From Oscillospiraceae bacterium (GTDB lineage: Bacteria; Bacillota; Clostridia; Oscillospirales; Oscillospiraceae): DNA of 50,049 bases. A model generated the notes under the pieces. It was not told where the DNA came from and searched no databases. It was given only the letters and a program-made list of their open reading frames with translations. The stretch covers positions 1 to 50,049 of the forward strand of contig CADAUZ010000013.1 of NCBI GenBank assembly GCA_902791215.1, written 5' to 3'. Position 1 is the first letter of the stretch. Each line of letters opens with the position of its first letter. The translations under genes were made by a program, and so were the position numbers. Positions 1 to 8,558 of the stretch are shown here, one piece after another.

Positions 1-120
1 TGCAGTTCAAGCTTGCCATGGGCGGGAGGGGCATACCCATAAAGGGCACAGGCGCCCCTCCCCTACGCTCATAATGCTTTGTTTTCATGAAAAATTATTA
101 TTTTGCAACGCGCCCTTTGT
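1..120. repeat. Partial copy of palindromic repeat A (MITE-like)
   Basis: This stretch closely matches 43855-43950, including the CGGGAGGGG/CCCCTCCCCTACG arms, CTCATAATGCTTTG and the terminal TTGCAACGCGCCCTT. The hairpin loop is longer here than in the other copy. The left part lies outside the window. It ends 12 nt from the uxuB stop codon. No ORF of its own is credible. Confidence 0.8.
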
Positions 121-131
121 GTCGTTTCGGA

Positions 132-1664
132 TTACTTGTTTACGTACTTGTGCAGGGTTTTGCGCACCGCGCCGGGTCCGGCGGTGAGCTCGACAAAGTA
201 GCCGCAGACCTTGTCCGCAAGGCCGGCCTCCACGAGGTCGACGCCGAAGATGGAGGCGTTTCTCAGCAGGCCCTCAAGCTTCGTGGTGTCGGGCGTCTCA
301 CCAAGTTTATAGTCCTTGACGTATGCCTGCGCGGTCTCAAGCAGAGGATCGGGGGAGGGCTCGAAGGCGTTGCCCTCGTCGTCCACCGCCATCAGGTAGC
401 GCAGCCAGCCCGCGTACACCAGCGGGATGAGCTTGAGGTCGTTGACATCCAGCTTGTCGGAGGCCATGTAGGCCTTGATGGTCTCGCCGAAGCGGATGGG
501 CAGCTTCTGGGAGGTGTCGGTGGCAATGCGCTGGGGCATGTCGGGCATGAAGGGGTTCGGGACGCGGGTGTTCAACACCGCGTCGATGAATTCCTGGGGC
601 TTGATGATGCCGGGATCGGTGACGACAGGCAGACCCTCCTTGTAGCCGATGGTCTCCACCAGCTTGTGGAGGTCCTCGTCCTGCATCTCCTTCCAGATCT
701 TGTCAAAGCCCAGCAGGCAGCCGTACACAGCAAGACTGGTGTGCAGGGGGTTTAAGCAGGTGCAGACCTTCATGCGCTCCACCTTGTCGACGGTCTCGCG
801 GTCGGTGAAGTAGATGCCCGCCTTCTCGAGGCAGGGGCGGCCGTTGGGGAAGTTATCCTCGATGACGAGATACTCGCACTCCTCGGCGTTGACGAAGGGC
901 GTGCCGTCCTCGAGGCCGTCCGCCTTGAGCATCGCGGCGACGGAGGCATCGGGGCCCGGGGTGATCTTGTCGATCATAGACCACGGAAAGCTCACCTGCT
1001 CAGAAATCCATTTATTAAAACCATCGCCGCCCCACTTTTCGGCAAAGCAGGTGATGGCGGCCTTGAGCTTGTCGCCGTTGTGGGAGCAGTTGTCCATGCT
1101 TACCATGGCAAGCGGCGCTTTATTCTTGAGGTAGCGGGCGCAGAGCAGGGCGGTAAGCTTGCCCATGTAGCTCTTCGCGTTCTCGGGCCCGGCCTCGAGG
1201 TCGGCGGCGATATCGGGCAGCAGCTCGCCCTTTGCGTCGTAGAGGGCGTAGCCCTTCTCGGTGATGGTGAAGGTCACCATCTGGAGGGAGGGATTTTCAA
1301 AGATTTCCTTCAGTCTCGCCTCGTTGCCGTAGAGATAGACCTTCTCGGCGATGGAGGCAACGACGGCCTTCTCCACATTGCCGTCGGCCTTGAGGGTGAC
1401 CTTGACGGTCAGATTGTCGTTGGCCTCGGGCTTCTTCTCGCGGCGCTCGGCGGCGATGATGCCGGTTTCGGCAAGGCCCGCGTCGAGCAGGCGCTGGCAG
1501 GCGTCGGCCTGGAAGGCCTTGAAGATGTTGCCCGCGCCGAAGTGCAGCCAGGTGGGATTGGCGACGGTCTTTGCGACCATGGCATCCCGGTCGAATTTGG
1601 GCAGACGATAGCCGAGGGCTTCCCATGCTTCTCTGTTTTTAATGCTTTCGTTATTTAAAACCAT
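132..1664 (-). CDS. uxuB: Fructuronate reductase (mannitol dehydrogenase family)
   Basis: A 510-residue NAD-dependent long-chain polyol/mannitol dehydrogenase family protein, predicted to interconvert D-fructuronate and D-mannonate in the cytosol. The family signature K-x5-N-x2-H is visible as K-VCTCL-N-PL-H near residue 300, and length is normal for UxuB. The chosen ATG is preceded by AGGAGAG at about 9 nt; a TTG three codons upstream has no better signal. It is the last gene of the TRAP/GntR/uxuA/uxuB operon. The uxuA pairing favours fructuronate over tagaturonate or mannitol as substrate. A palindromic repeat separates it from uxuA and may affect its expression. Confidence 0.9.
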   Translation of the reverse strand: MVLNNESIKNREAWEALGYRLPKFDRDAMVAKTVANPTWLHFGAGNIFKAFQADACQRLLDAGLAETGIIAAERREKKPEANDNLTVKVTLKADGNVEKAVVASIAEKVYLYGNEARLKEIFENPSLQMVTFTITEKGYALYDAKGELLPDIAADLEAGPENAKSYMGKLTALLCARYLKNKAPLAMVSMDNCSHNGDKLKAAITCFAEKWGGDGFNKWISEQVSFPWSMIDKITPGPDASVAAMLKADGLEDGTPFVNAEECEYLVIEDNFPNGRPCLEKAGIYFTDRETVDKVERMKVCTCLNPLHTSLAVYGCLLGFDKIWKEMQDEDLHKLVETIGYKEGLPVVTDPGIIKPQEFIDAVLNTRVPNPFMPDMPQRIATDTSQKLPIRFGETIKAYMASDKLDVNDLKLIPLVYAGWLRYLMAVDDEGNAFEPSPDPLLETAQAYVKDYKLGETPDTTKLEGLLRNASIFGVDLVEAGLADKVCGYFVELTAGPGAVRKTLHKYVNK

Positions 1665-1687
1665 AATAAACAACTCTCCTTCGCATT

Positions 1688-1821
1688 CTTGGCTCCCCCT
1701 CTGGGGGAGCTGTCACGGCGCGTGTACGCCCGCGCCGTGACTGAGAGGGCTGCCGACAGACGGACGACCCTCTCCGCCCCAGTGTACGCACTGGGGCACC
1801 TCCCCCAAAGGGGGAGGCAAG
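1688..1821. repeat. Palindromic repeat B inside the uxuA-uxuB gap
   Basis: About 134 bp with imperfect 25-bp terminal inverted repeats beginning CTTGGCTCCCCCTCTGGGGG and CTTGCCTCCCCCTTTGGGGG. Three nested hairpins lie inside: GTCACGGCGCG/CGCGCCGTGAC, GAGAGGG/CCCTCTC and GCCCCAGTG/CACTGGGGC. It carries no ORF. It starts 1 nt after the uxuA stop and ends just before the uxuB ribosome-binding site, so it is transcribed within the operon. Confidence 0.85.
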
Positions 1822-1822
1822 T

Positions 1823-2908
1823 TTATTTCCCAAACTTATCCATGTAGTCCCAGGCGCCGAGCATGTACATGATGCCGAGGGCGCGGTCGTACAGGCCATA
1901 GCCGGGGCGGACGTTGCCGGGCTGCTCATCCCAGAGGTGACGGCCGTGGTCGGGGCGGATATAGCCTTCGAAGCCGCAGTCGTGGTAGGCCCTGAGGATA
2001 TCCAGGATGCCGGTCTCGCCGTCGCAGTCGCGATGGCTGGCCTCGGAGAAGTCGCCGTTATCAAAGTGCTTGACGTTGCGGATGTGGGCAAAGGCAATGC
2101 GGTCACAGTGGGCGCGCACGATCTCGGCCACGTTGTTGGCGGGATTCGCGTTGAGCGAGCCGGAGCAGAGGGTCAGGCAGTTGTAGGGATCGTCCACCAT
2201 CTTGAGGAAGCGGTCGATGCTCTCGGCGTCGACCAGCAGTCTCGGCAGGCCGAAAATGTCCCAGGGGGGATCGTCCATGTGGACGGCCATCTTGATGTCG
2301 CACTCGTGGCAGACGGGCATGAGCTTTTCAAGGAAGTATTTGAAATTCTCCCAGAGCTTTTCTTTGGTGACGGGCTTGTACTTTTCAAACAGCTCGTCGA
2401 GCTTTGCCATGCGCTCGGGCTCCCAGCCGGGGAAGGTCATGTGGTACTTCTCGGTCAGGCCCATGACGTAGTCGGCCATCTCCTTGGGGTCGTCCTGGAT
2501 CATGTCCTTCTGGTAGAACAGGGCGGTGGAGCCGTCGCCCACGGGGTGGAACATGTCGGAGCGGGTCCAGTCGAAGATCGGCATGAAGTTGTAGCAGATG
2601 ACCTTCACGCCGAAGGGCTTTAAGTTGCGGATGGTCTGGATGTAGTTTTCGATGTACTTGTCGCGGGTGGGAAGACCGATCTTGATGTCATCGTGGACGT
2701 TGACGGACTCCACCACCTCGGCGTTGAAGCCGGCGGCGGTGATCTGGTCGACGACGGGCTTGATCTCCTCGGGCTGCCAGATCTCGCCGGGCATCTTGCT
2801 GTGCAGGGCCCAGACGATGGTCTTCACGCCGGGGATCTGACGGATGTCGGAGAGCTTGATTTTGTCGTTGCCTTCGCCGTACCAGCGAAAGCCCATTTGC
2901 ATAGGCAT
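1823..2908 (-). CDS. uxuA: Mannonate dehydratase
   Basis: A 361-residue cytosolic enzyme that dehydrates D-mannonate to 2-keto-3-deoxy-D-gluconate. The sequence matches the UxuA TIM-barrel family along its whole length, from MGFRWYGEGNDKI at the start through CHECDIKMAVHMDDPP and the C-terminal RPDHGRHLW segment with its metal-ligand His/Asp residues. The start has AGGAGG 8 nt upstream; that site overlaps the TAG stop of the GntR gene, suggesting translational coupling. It forms with uxuB the central two steps of glucuronate breakdown. uxaC, kdgK and kdgA are not in the window. Confidence 0.95.
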   Translation of the reverse strand: MPMQMGFRWYGEGNDKIKLSDIRQIPGVKTIVWALHSKMPGEIWQPEEIKPVVDQITAAGFNAEVVESVNVHDDIKIGLPTRDKYIENYIQTIRNLKPFGVKVICYNFMPIFDWTRSDMFHPVGDGSTALFYQKDMIQDDPKEMADYVMGLTEKYHMTFPGWEPERMAKLDELFEKYKPVTKEKLWENFKYFLEKLMPVCHECDIKMAVHMDDPPWDIFGLPRLLVDAESIDRFLKMVDDPYNCLTLCSGSLNANPANNVAEIVRAHCDRIAFAHIRNVKHFDNGDFSEASHRDCDGETGILDILRAYHDCGFEGYIRPDHGRHLWDEQPGNVRPGYGLYDRALGIMYMLGAWDYMDKFGK

Positions 2909-2920
2909 GGGAAAGTCCTC

Positions 2921-3595
2921 CTATTTGAAATATTGTGGGTAACTCTTCTGAATGATGGTCGCGTCGACGCGGTAGCGGGCCAGGTGCGCGCTCAGCTGCG
3001 CCTTTGCGTGCGCCGCGTCTCGTTTTTTGATGCTGTCGAAGATGGCCTCATGCTCCGTGATGATGACCTCGTCGGCGATGGTGGTCAGCGAAAGATTGCG
3101 CACGCGGTCGAAGTGCACCTGGAGATTCTGCATGAGCTGCCAGATCTCCGGCTTGCGGGTGATCTCAAAAAAGAAGCGGTGGAACTCGTTGTCCTTTTTC
3201 ATCACCTCTTCCAGCTCGTTTGCGCGAAAGGCAATGTGCTGCATGGCGAGATTCTGTTCAAAGCGCATGAGGTCCTGCTCCGTGCGCATCTCACAGACCT
3301 GCCCGATCACGGCGGTCTCCAGCGTTGCGCGCAGGAAGCTTGCCTCCTCCACCAGGTCGTAGTCGATGAGGGCGATGGAGGTCTTTTTCTGCGGGATGAT
3401 CTCCACCAGCTTCACCTTTTCCAGCTCCGACAGGGCCTCCCGGATAGGGGTGCGGGAGACGGAGAGGGCGGCGGACAGCTCGTTTTCGCTGATCTGACTG
3501 CCGGGCGGCAGCTCGAGGCCGACGATATTCTCTTTGAGTACACGCAGGGCATAGTTTTTTCCCGTCTCACGCGGGAGCGGTTGGGACAGTTTCAC
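2921..3595 (-). CDS. GntR-family regulator (FCD subfamily) of the hexuronate operon
   Basis: A 224-residue FadR/UxuR-type repressor. An N-terminal winged helix-turn-helix (about residues 10-75, with SVSRTPIREALSELE) precedes an all-helical FCD ligand domain with conserved Asp/His metal positions (DNEFHRFFFE, TEHEAIFDSI). The GTG start at 3595 is chosen because GGAGGC stands 5-7 nt upstream and homology begins there. The open frame continues upstream over dctM, but that part is a shadow. It sits inside the operon it probably controls; the palindrome at 6579-6598 is its likely binding site. The ligand is probably a hexuronate or pathway intermediate (inference). Confidence 0.9.
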   Translation of the reverse strand: MKLSQPLPRETGKNYALRVLKENIVGLELPPGSQISENELSAALSVSRTPIREALSELEKVKLVEIIPQKKTSIALIDYDLVEEASFLRATLETAVIGQVCEMRTEQDLMRFEQNLAMQHIAFRANELEEVMKKDNEFHRFFFEITRKPEIWQLMQNLQVHFDRVRNLSLTTIADEVIITEHEAIFDSIKKRDAAHAKAQLSAHLARYRVDATIIQKSYPQYFK

Positions 3596-3645
3596 GGGGA
3601 GCCTCCGGAATTTGGCGCTCCGCCGGGGCGGAAACGCGCGGAATT

Positions 3646-4932
3646 TTATGCGGCGACACCGTAGACCAGGTTCGGCAGCCACAGCACCGCCTTGGGGAAG
3701 AAGACCATGAACAGGATGACCAGCACCACGGCGGCGTAGAAGGGCCAGCCGTCGCGGAAGGTGTCCTGGATGGAGCAGCCCATGATGTCGGAGGTGGCGT
3801 AGAGGGCCACGCCGACCGGCGGGGTCATGACGCCGAAGGTGACGGTGGTCATCATGATCATGCCGAAGACGACCTCGTCCACGCCCACGCTGCGCATGAC
3901 AGGCAGCAGGATCGGGGTGAGGATCAGGGCGATGACGGTGGTCTCCATGAACATGCCGCAGATGAGCAGGAACAGGATCACAAGGCCCAGCAGCAGGTAG
4001 GGGTTGCTCGTGACTTGGACGAGGGAGTTTGCGATCGAGACGGTGATGTTGTCGTACACGACGCCGTAGCCGAAGACGCCCGAGAAGGCAAGGATGATGG
4101 TGATGACGGTGATGTCCTTGACGGAGGAGCGCAGGGTGTCCATCATGGTCTTCCAGTTGAGCTCCTTGTAAATCACGATGCCCACGAACAGGGCGTAGGC
4201 GCAGGCAAAGGCGCCGGACTCGGTGGGGCTCATGATGCCGAAGCGGATCAGGAGGATCAGCAGGATGGGGAAGAGCATGGCCCAGATGCACTCAAAGAAG
4301 GTCTTGACAACGACCTTGAAGGGGGCGGCGTGCTCATGCTCGGGCTTGTAGCCGTACTTGCGGGCAGACCAGGTGACAGCCAGCATCAGCAGCACGCACA
4401 TCAGGATACCGGGCACCCAGCCCGCCATGAACAGGCGGCCGATGGAGACCTCGCCCACGGTGCCGTAGATGATGAGGCCCATGGAGGGCGGGATGGTGGC
4501 GACAATGAGGCCGGAGATGCCGTTGATGGCGGCGGACCAGCCCTTGCGGTAGCCGAGGCGGGTCATCTCGGGTCCGAGAATGCGGCACTCCATGGAGGCG
4601 TCCGCCACAGCCGAGCCGGACACGCCGCCCATGAGGGTGGACATGAGGCAGGAGACCTGGCCGATATTGCCGTACATGTGGCCGGTGCAGGCGTTGCAGA
4701 ACTTCAAGAGGCGCTTGGTGATGCCGCAGGAGTTCATGAGGTTGCCCGCCAGGATGAAAAGCGGGATGGCCAGCATCGTAAAGCTCTGGGAGGTGGAGAT
4801 GGATTTCTGCACCAGCACGGTCATGGGCAGATCGCGCACCAGGAAGAAGGTAAAGCCCGAAAGACCGATGGAGAAGGCCACCGGCATGCCTGTCAGCAGC
4901 AGGACCAGAAAGACGACGATTGCAATATACAT
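3646..4932 (-). CDS. dctM: TRAP transporter large permease (DctM family)
   Basis: A 428-residue membrane protein with about a dozen hydrophobic segments and the DctM hallmarks (LTGMPVAFSIGLSGF at the N terminus, ATIPPSMGLIIYG, TPPVGVALY). It is the substrate-translocating subunit of a Na+-driven tripartite carboxylate transporter. Its ATG overlaps the dctQ stop by one base (TAATG), typical of coupled translation. Given uxuAB downstream, the cargo is probably a hexuronate or aldonate such as glucuronate or mannonate (inference). Confidence 0.95.
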   Translation of the reverse strand: MYIAIVVFLVLLLTGMPVAFSIGLSGFTFFLVRDLPMTVLVQKSISTSQSFTMLAIPLFILAGNLMNSCGITKRLLKFCNACTGHMYGNIGQVSCLMSTLMGGVSGSAVADASMECRILGPEMTRLGYRKGWSAAINGISGLIVATIPPSMGLIIYGTVGEVSIGRLFMAGWVPGILMCVLLMLAVTWSARKYGYKPEHEHAAPFKVVVKTFFECIWAMLFPILLILLIRFGIMSPTESGAFACAYALFVGIVIYKELNWKTMMDTLRSSVKDITVITIILAFSGVFGYGVVYDNITVSIANSLVQVTSNPYLLLGLVILFLLICGMFMETTVIALILTPILLPVMRSVGVDEVVFGMIMMTTVTFGVMTPPVGVALYATSDIMGCSIQDTFRDGWPFYAAVVLVILFMVFFPKAVLWLPNLVYGVAA

Positions 4933-5435
4933 TATCCGATGTCCCTCGCTTTCTCGGTGGTGACGGCCTCGTCAGCCGGGGTCTGGATGCGCTTGACAAG
5001 GCTGATGGCGGTGGAGATGATCATCAGCAGCGAGCCCACCGGCACCGCCATCGTGACCCAGCTGTAGCTGATGCCGAGGGCCGCGATGCGGCGGCTCCAG
5101 CCCTGGGTGACCATGCGGGTGCCGTAGAACACCAGCACGCCCAGAAAGCCGATGATCAGGATCTTATAGAACACGTCCAGCCATTTCTGGACGGGCTTGG
5201 GGAATTTGCTGACCAGCAGGTCCACGCCGATGAGGCCCGAGCCGCGCACGGCGATGTCGCCGCCGATGAAGATGAGCCAGGCGAAGGCAACCAGCGCCAC
5301 GTCCTGCGCCCAGTTGAGCGGGTGCTTGATGGTGCGCATCAGGGCCGACACGAACACCAGCAGCGTCAGTCCCGCCAGCAGCACCAGCGCAAACTGCTCC
5401 TCAAAGCGGCAGAATTTTTCATAAAACTTTTTCAT
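4932..5435 (-). CDS. dctQ: TRAP transporter small permease (DctQ family)
   Basis: A 167-residue protein with four predicted transmembrane helices. Typical DctQ features are present: AFAWLIFIGGDIAVRGSGLIGVD in the middle and a KFPKPVQKWLDVF linker. It pairs with the large permease to make the membrane domain of the TRAP system. The start codon has only a weak purine-rich stretch upstream (AGAGAG), which may keep its level below that of the binding protein. It lies 86 nt after dctP, with a hairpin in the gap. Confidence 0.93.
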   Translation of the reverse strand: MKKFYEKFCRFEEQFALVLLAGLTLLVFVSALMRTIKHPLNWAQDVALVAFAWLIFIGGDIAVRGSGLIGVDLLVSKFPKPVQKWLDVFYKILIIGFLGVLVFYGTRMVTQGWSRRIAALGISYSWVTMAVPVGSLLMIISTAISLVKRIQTPADEAVTTEKARDIG

Positions 5436-5459
5436 ACTCTCTGTTCCCTTGTATAAAGC

Positions 5460-5486
5460 GGCGCAGGACGGTTCACGCCCTGCGCC
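5460..5486 (-). promoter_or_regulatory. Intergenic hairpin between dctP and dctQ
   Basis: GGCGCAGG and CCTGCGCC form a perfect 8-bp stem with an 11-nt loop. No clear T-tract follows on the minus strand, so it looks more like an mRNA-stabilising or partial attenuation hairpin than a strong terminator. It would favour high dctP expression over the permease genes (inference). Confidence 0.6.
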
Positions 5487-5521
5487 TAAAGTGTTTGTTC
5501 AGATTACGGCAAGGCGTTTCC

Positions 5522-6502
5522 TTACTGGAGGCCGGCTTCCTTGTAGAGCTGTTCACGCAGTTCGGTCCAGCCGAGGGCCTCATAAGCGCTCTTGGCGGCA
5601 TCCTTGAAGACTTCCTTGTCGACCTCGACGATCTCCATACCGTTATCCTTCAGGGTCTGGATCAGGTCGGCCTGCGCGGCAATAACCTCCTGGGCGCTCT
5701 GATAGGCGCACTCCTGGAAGTCCTTCTCCACGATCTCCTGGTACTCGGCGGGCAGCTTGTCGAACCAGGCCTGGCCGCAGACGACGAAGTTGAAGAGGTT
5801 GATGTGCTCGGTCATGGAAGCGACCTCGCAGACCTCATAGATCTTGGAGGAGACAGCGGAGGTGTTCTGAACCTCGCAGCCGTCGATGGCCTTGGTCTGG
5901 ATGCCGTTGTAAACTTCGGACCAGGCGATGTTGTACGGGGTGGCGCCGAGGGCCTCAATGCTCTTGGAGTAGGGGGCAGCGCCGGGAGTGCGGATGACAA
6001 CGCCCTTCAGGTCGGCGGGGGAGGTGAAGGCCTTGTGTCCCATGAAGGAGCGGGAGCCGTCGAAGTAGTTGTAGCACAGGGGGTGCAGGCCCTGCTTGTG
6101 CAGATCCTCGTCCCATGCCTTGAAGGTGTCGGTGCCCATGACCTTGACGCCGTCTTCATAATTGTCGACGAAGTAAGCCATGTTCAGGATGCCCATGTCG
6201 TTGACGTAGCTGGACATACGGCCGGCGTCGGTCAGGACGGCGATGCCCATGCCCTGCAGGGCCTGGTCGATCATGTCTTCCTCAGCGCCGAGCTGGCTGG
6301 AGGGGTAGATGGTGACGACGACGTGACCGTCGGTGTCGGCGAGGATCTTGTCCGCTGCGGCCTTCATGCCGGCGTAGATCATGGAGGTATCGGTCTGGGT
6401 GGTGGAGAGCTTGAGCTCATAGGTCTTGTCCGCTGCGAAGGCGCTTACGTTCAGCGCGAGGAGCAGGCACGTTACGAGAACCAGTGCAAGGATCTTTTTC
6501 AT
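5522..6502 (-). CDS. dctP: TRAP transporter substrate-binding protein (DctP family)
   Basis: A 326-residue extracytoplasmic solute receptor. It has an N-terminal signal peptide (about residues 1-23, ending SAFA-AD; no lipobox), then a DctP fold with the conserved carboxylate-binding arginine in VVIRTPG (R171) and the SQLGAEEDMIDQ segment. The ATG at 6502 has AAAGGAGG 8 nt upstream; longer in-frame starts lack this. It is first in the operon behind promoter 6558-6586. The cargo is inferred from uxuAB to be a uronate or aldonate. Confidence 0.95.
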   Translation of the reverse strand: MKKILALVLVTCLLLALNVSAFAADKTYELKLSTTQTDTSMIYAGMKAAADKILADTDGHVVVTIYPSSQLGAEEDMIDQALQGMGIAVLTDAGRMSSYVNDMGILNMAYFVDNYEDGVKVMGTDTFKAWDEDLHKQGLHPLCYNYFDGSRSFMGHKAFTSPADLKGVVIRTPGAAPYSKSIEALGATPYNIAWSEVYNGIQTKAIDGCEVQNTSAVSSKIYEVCEVASMTEHINLFNFVVCGQAWFDKLPAEYQEIVEKDFQECAYQSAQEVIAAQADLIQTLKDNGMEIVEVDKEVFKDAAKSAYEALGWTELREQLYKEAGLQ

Positions 6503-6557
6503 GTGTACAGCCTCCTTTATAATTGCGGGGAGACGGCCCCGCCCCGAAGATACTTTT

Positions 6558-6586
6558 ATTATAGAAGCCATGCAGCGACTTGTCTA
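6558..6586 (-). promoter_or_regulatory. Promoter of the TRAP-uxu operon
   Basis: On the minus strand, TAGACA (-35, 6581-6586) and TATAAT (-10, 6558-6563) are spaced 17 bp. The transcript would start about 50 nt before dctP. Confidence 0.75.
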
Positions 6587-6598
6587 CTAGTAAACAAG
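6579..6598. promoter_or_regulatory. Palindromic operator overlapping the -35 box
   Basis: The 20-bp palindrome CTTGTCTACTAGTAAACAAG has 9 of 10 positions symmetric and fully covers the -35 hexamer. Its form (TTGT-N10-ACAA) resembles sites of FCD-type GntR regulators. It is probably bound by the regulator encoded at 2921-3595. Confidence 0.7.
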
Positions 6599-6631
6599 AT
6601 GAAAATGATCGGTGAAATTTGTGCACCGTGT

Positions 6632-6673
6632 ATAAAACCCGTCCCGCCGCTTTTTCTCACGGCAGGACGGGTT
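6632..6673 (-). terminator. Terminator after the udk-tdk-hydrolase operon
   Basis: AACCCGTCC(T)GCCG pairs with CGGCGGGACGGGTT (one mismatch), followed by TTTTATA on the minus strand, just past the metallo-hydrolase stop. Confidence 0.8.
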
Positions 6674-6679
6674 GTACAA

Positions 6680-7312
6680 TCATACGATTTTGAGGCAAAC
6701 CTCGATCTCGCGGTCGAGGTGCTTGATAAACTCCCGCGCGTCGTCGAGGGAGCCGACAATGCTGGCGTAGTGGGTGGGGATGACGGTGTGGGGCCGCAGG
6801 GCGTTGATAAAGTCCGCCGCTTCCCGGGCGTTCATGGTGTAGGTGCCGCCGATGGGGACCAGGGCGATGTCGCACTGCACGGCCTCGCCCTCGGGGATGC
6901 GGTCGGTGTCGCCGGCAACGTAGATCTGGTGCGGGCCGATCTCCAGCACGTAGCCGAGCCAGCCCTTCTCCTTCGGGTGGTTGGGCTTATTCGTGTTGTA
7001 AGCGGGCACACCCTCGATCTCAATGCCCAGGATGCCGAGGTTTTCCTCCGCCTCCAGCGTGCGAAGCTGTGCGGGCGCGATCCCGGCGTCCAGCGCCTCC
7101 TTTTTCATAGAGAGGGGACAGACATATATCGTGTCGGCCTTCGCCGCCTTGCGGAAATCCTCGGGGGAGAAGTGGTCAAAGTGCGGGTGAGTAAAGAGGA
7201 TGAGGTCGGCGTCGTGCCGCTCCTCCTTCAGGCGGAAGGGGTCGACATAGGCGATGACCTTGTCGTCGATGCGGATGCTGCTGTGTTCGTTGATGGTGAT
7301 ATTGTCGAGCAT
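6680..7312 (-). CDS. MBL-fold metal-dependent hydrolase (UlaG/UPF0173-like)
   Basis: A 210-residue metallo-beta-lactamase-fold protein. The metal-binding HPHFDH motif (HxHxDH) is near residue 42, followed by AGDTD and a late IPTHYAS histidine, matching the small UPF0173/UlaG-like group. The substrate is unknown. It starts 4 nt after the tdk stop, with GGGGAGG inside the tdk tail, so it is probably co-translated with the pyrimidine-salvage kinases. A nucleotide-related role is possible but unproven. Confidence 0.85.
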   Translation of the reverse strand: MLDNITINEHSSIRIDDKVIAYVDPFRLKEERHDADLILFTHPHFDHFSPEDFRKAAKADTIYVCPLSMKKEALDAGIAPAQLRTLEAEENLGILGIEIEGVPAYNTNKPNHPKEKGWLGYVLEIGPHQIYVAGDTDRIPEGEAVQCDIALVPIGGTYTMNAREAADFINALRPHTVIPTHYASIVGSLDDAREFIKHLDREIEVCLKIV

Positions 7313-7315
7313 GTG

Positions 7316-7900
7316 TCAGACCTCCCCTGATTCCTTTTTGATCCGCTCTTTCCAGCATTTGTGGCACATGGCCATATAGCGGTCGTTGCCGCCGAGCAAA
7401 ACCTGGCTGCCCTCGGTGACGATGTGACCCTGCTCGTCGATGCGGGCGTTGACGGTAGCCTTTCTGCCGCAGGCGCAGACGGTCTTAATCTCGGTCAGGG
7501 AGTCGGCAAGCTCCATGAGCCGCTGCGCGCCGGGGAAGAAATGGGTAAGAAAGTCGGTGCGCAGGCCGAAGCAGAGTACCGGCAGGTCCTCCTCGTCCAC
7601 CAGGGTGCGCAGACCGTCGATCTGCTCCGGGGTGAAAAACTGGGCCTCGTCGGCGATGATGACATCGTGCTTCCCTGCCGCGTGATAGGCCTCGATGATG
7701 TCCTCCTCCGGTGCGATGACCCGGGCGGTCTCCTTTAAGCCGATGCGGCTGCGGATCACATCCACGCCGTCGCGGGTGTCCGTGCCGGGCTTGATGAGCC
7801 AGACCGTCATGCCCAGCTCCTCGTAGTTGAATTTGGTGATGAGGGCCTGGGCGGACTTGGAGGAGCCCATGGCGCCATACTTAAAATAGAGTTTAGACAT
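7316..7900 (-). CDS. tdk: Thymidine kinase
   Basis: A 194-residue type II thymidine kinase that phosphorylates thymidine using ATP. The Walker A segment is GAMGSSKSAQ, the Walker B/DEAQF motif (IIADEAQFF) is intact, and zinc-ribbon cysteines (CACGRKA, CHKCW) are present. The ATG at 7900 is chosen because family homology starts there and GGAGGG lies upstream; its first codons overlap the end of udk by 8 nt. A longer in-frame start would run into udk. The overlap suggests translational coupling in a pyrimidine-salvage operon. Confidence 0.95.
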   Translation of the reverse strand: MSKLYFKYGAMGSSKSAQALITKFNYEELGMTVWLIKPGTDTRDGVDVIRSRIGLKETARVIAPEEDIIEAYHAAGKHDVIIADEAQFFTPEQIDGLRTLVDEEDLPVLCFGLRTDFLTHFFPGAQRLMELADSLTEIKTVCACGRKATVNARIDEQGHIVTEGSQVLLGGNDRYMAMCHKCWKERIKKESGEV

Positions 7901-8525
7901 TGTCACATTTTCCCTCCAGATGGGCGCGCACACGCTCCATCAGAAGCTCCAGCGCTACCTTATTATGGCCGCCCTCGGGGACGATGATGTCCGCGTTGCG
8001 CTTGCTGGGCTCCACGTATTTTTCATGCATGGGCTTGACGGTGCTCAGGTACTGGTTCACCACACTTTCAAGGCTTCTGCCGCGGTCGCGCACGTCGCGC
8101 ACGATACGGCGCAGAATGCGCACATCGGCGTCGGCGTCGACAAAGACCTTGATGTCCATCAGGCTGCAAAGCTCCTTGTTCTCGAAGATCAGGATGCCCT
8201 CGACGATAATAACGCGGGCGGGCTTGACCGTGATGGTCTTCTCCGAGCGGTCGTGGATGGAGTAGTCGTAGACGGGGCAGACCACGCTGCGGCCTTTCTT
8301 GAGCGCCCGCACCGCCTCGATGAGCTGGTCGGTGTCGAAGGCGTCCGGCTGGTCGTAGTTGAGCTTGGCACGTTCCTCGTAGGGCATGTTGTGGTGCGCC
8401 TTGTAGTAATTGTCGTGATAGATGACGGAGACCTCATGTCCGAAGCGCTGCATGAGCTTGCGGGTGATGGTGGTTTTGCCGCTGCCGGTGCCGCCGGCGA
8501 TGCCGATGACCATGACTTTATCCAT
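7893..8525 (-). CDS. udk: Uridine kinase
   Basis: A 210-residue uridine/cytidine kinase of the P-loop kinase fold. It has Walker A GGTGSGKTT (about residues 11-19), the YHDNYY and NYDQPDAFDTD substrate segments, and the lid RRIVRDVRDRGR. It is the first gene of a three-gene salvage operon driven by the promoter at 8559-8587, divergent from the CNNM genes. Confidence 0.96.
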   Translation of the reverse strand: MDKVMVIGIAGGTGSGKTTITRKLMQRFGHEVSVIYHDNYYKAHHNMPYEERAKLNYDQPDAFDTDQLIEAVRALKKGRSVVCPVYDYSIHDRSEKTITVKPARVIIVEGILIFENKELCSLMDIKVFVDADADVRILRRIVRDVRDRGRSLESVVNQYLSTVKPMHEKYVEPSKRNADIIVPEGGHNKVALELLMERVRAHLEGKCDNV

Positions 8526-8558
8526 AGGTGACGATCCCCCTGTATCTGTTTTCTCCCC

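Noticed and set aside
3596-4291. N-terminal extension of the GntR frame over dctM
   Set aside because: The extension is an out-of-frame reading of dctM; homology and the ribosome-binding site begin at 3595.
5495-7330. A 611-codon plus-strand frame over dctP and the metallo-hydrolase
   Set aside because: Antisense shadow; it crosses a terminator, a promoter and two gene ends.
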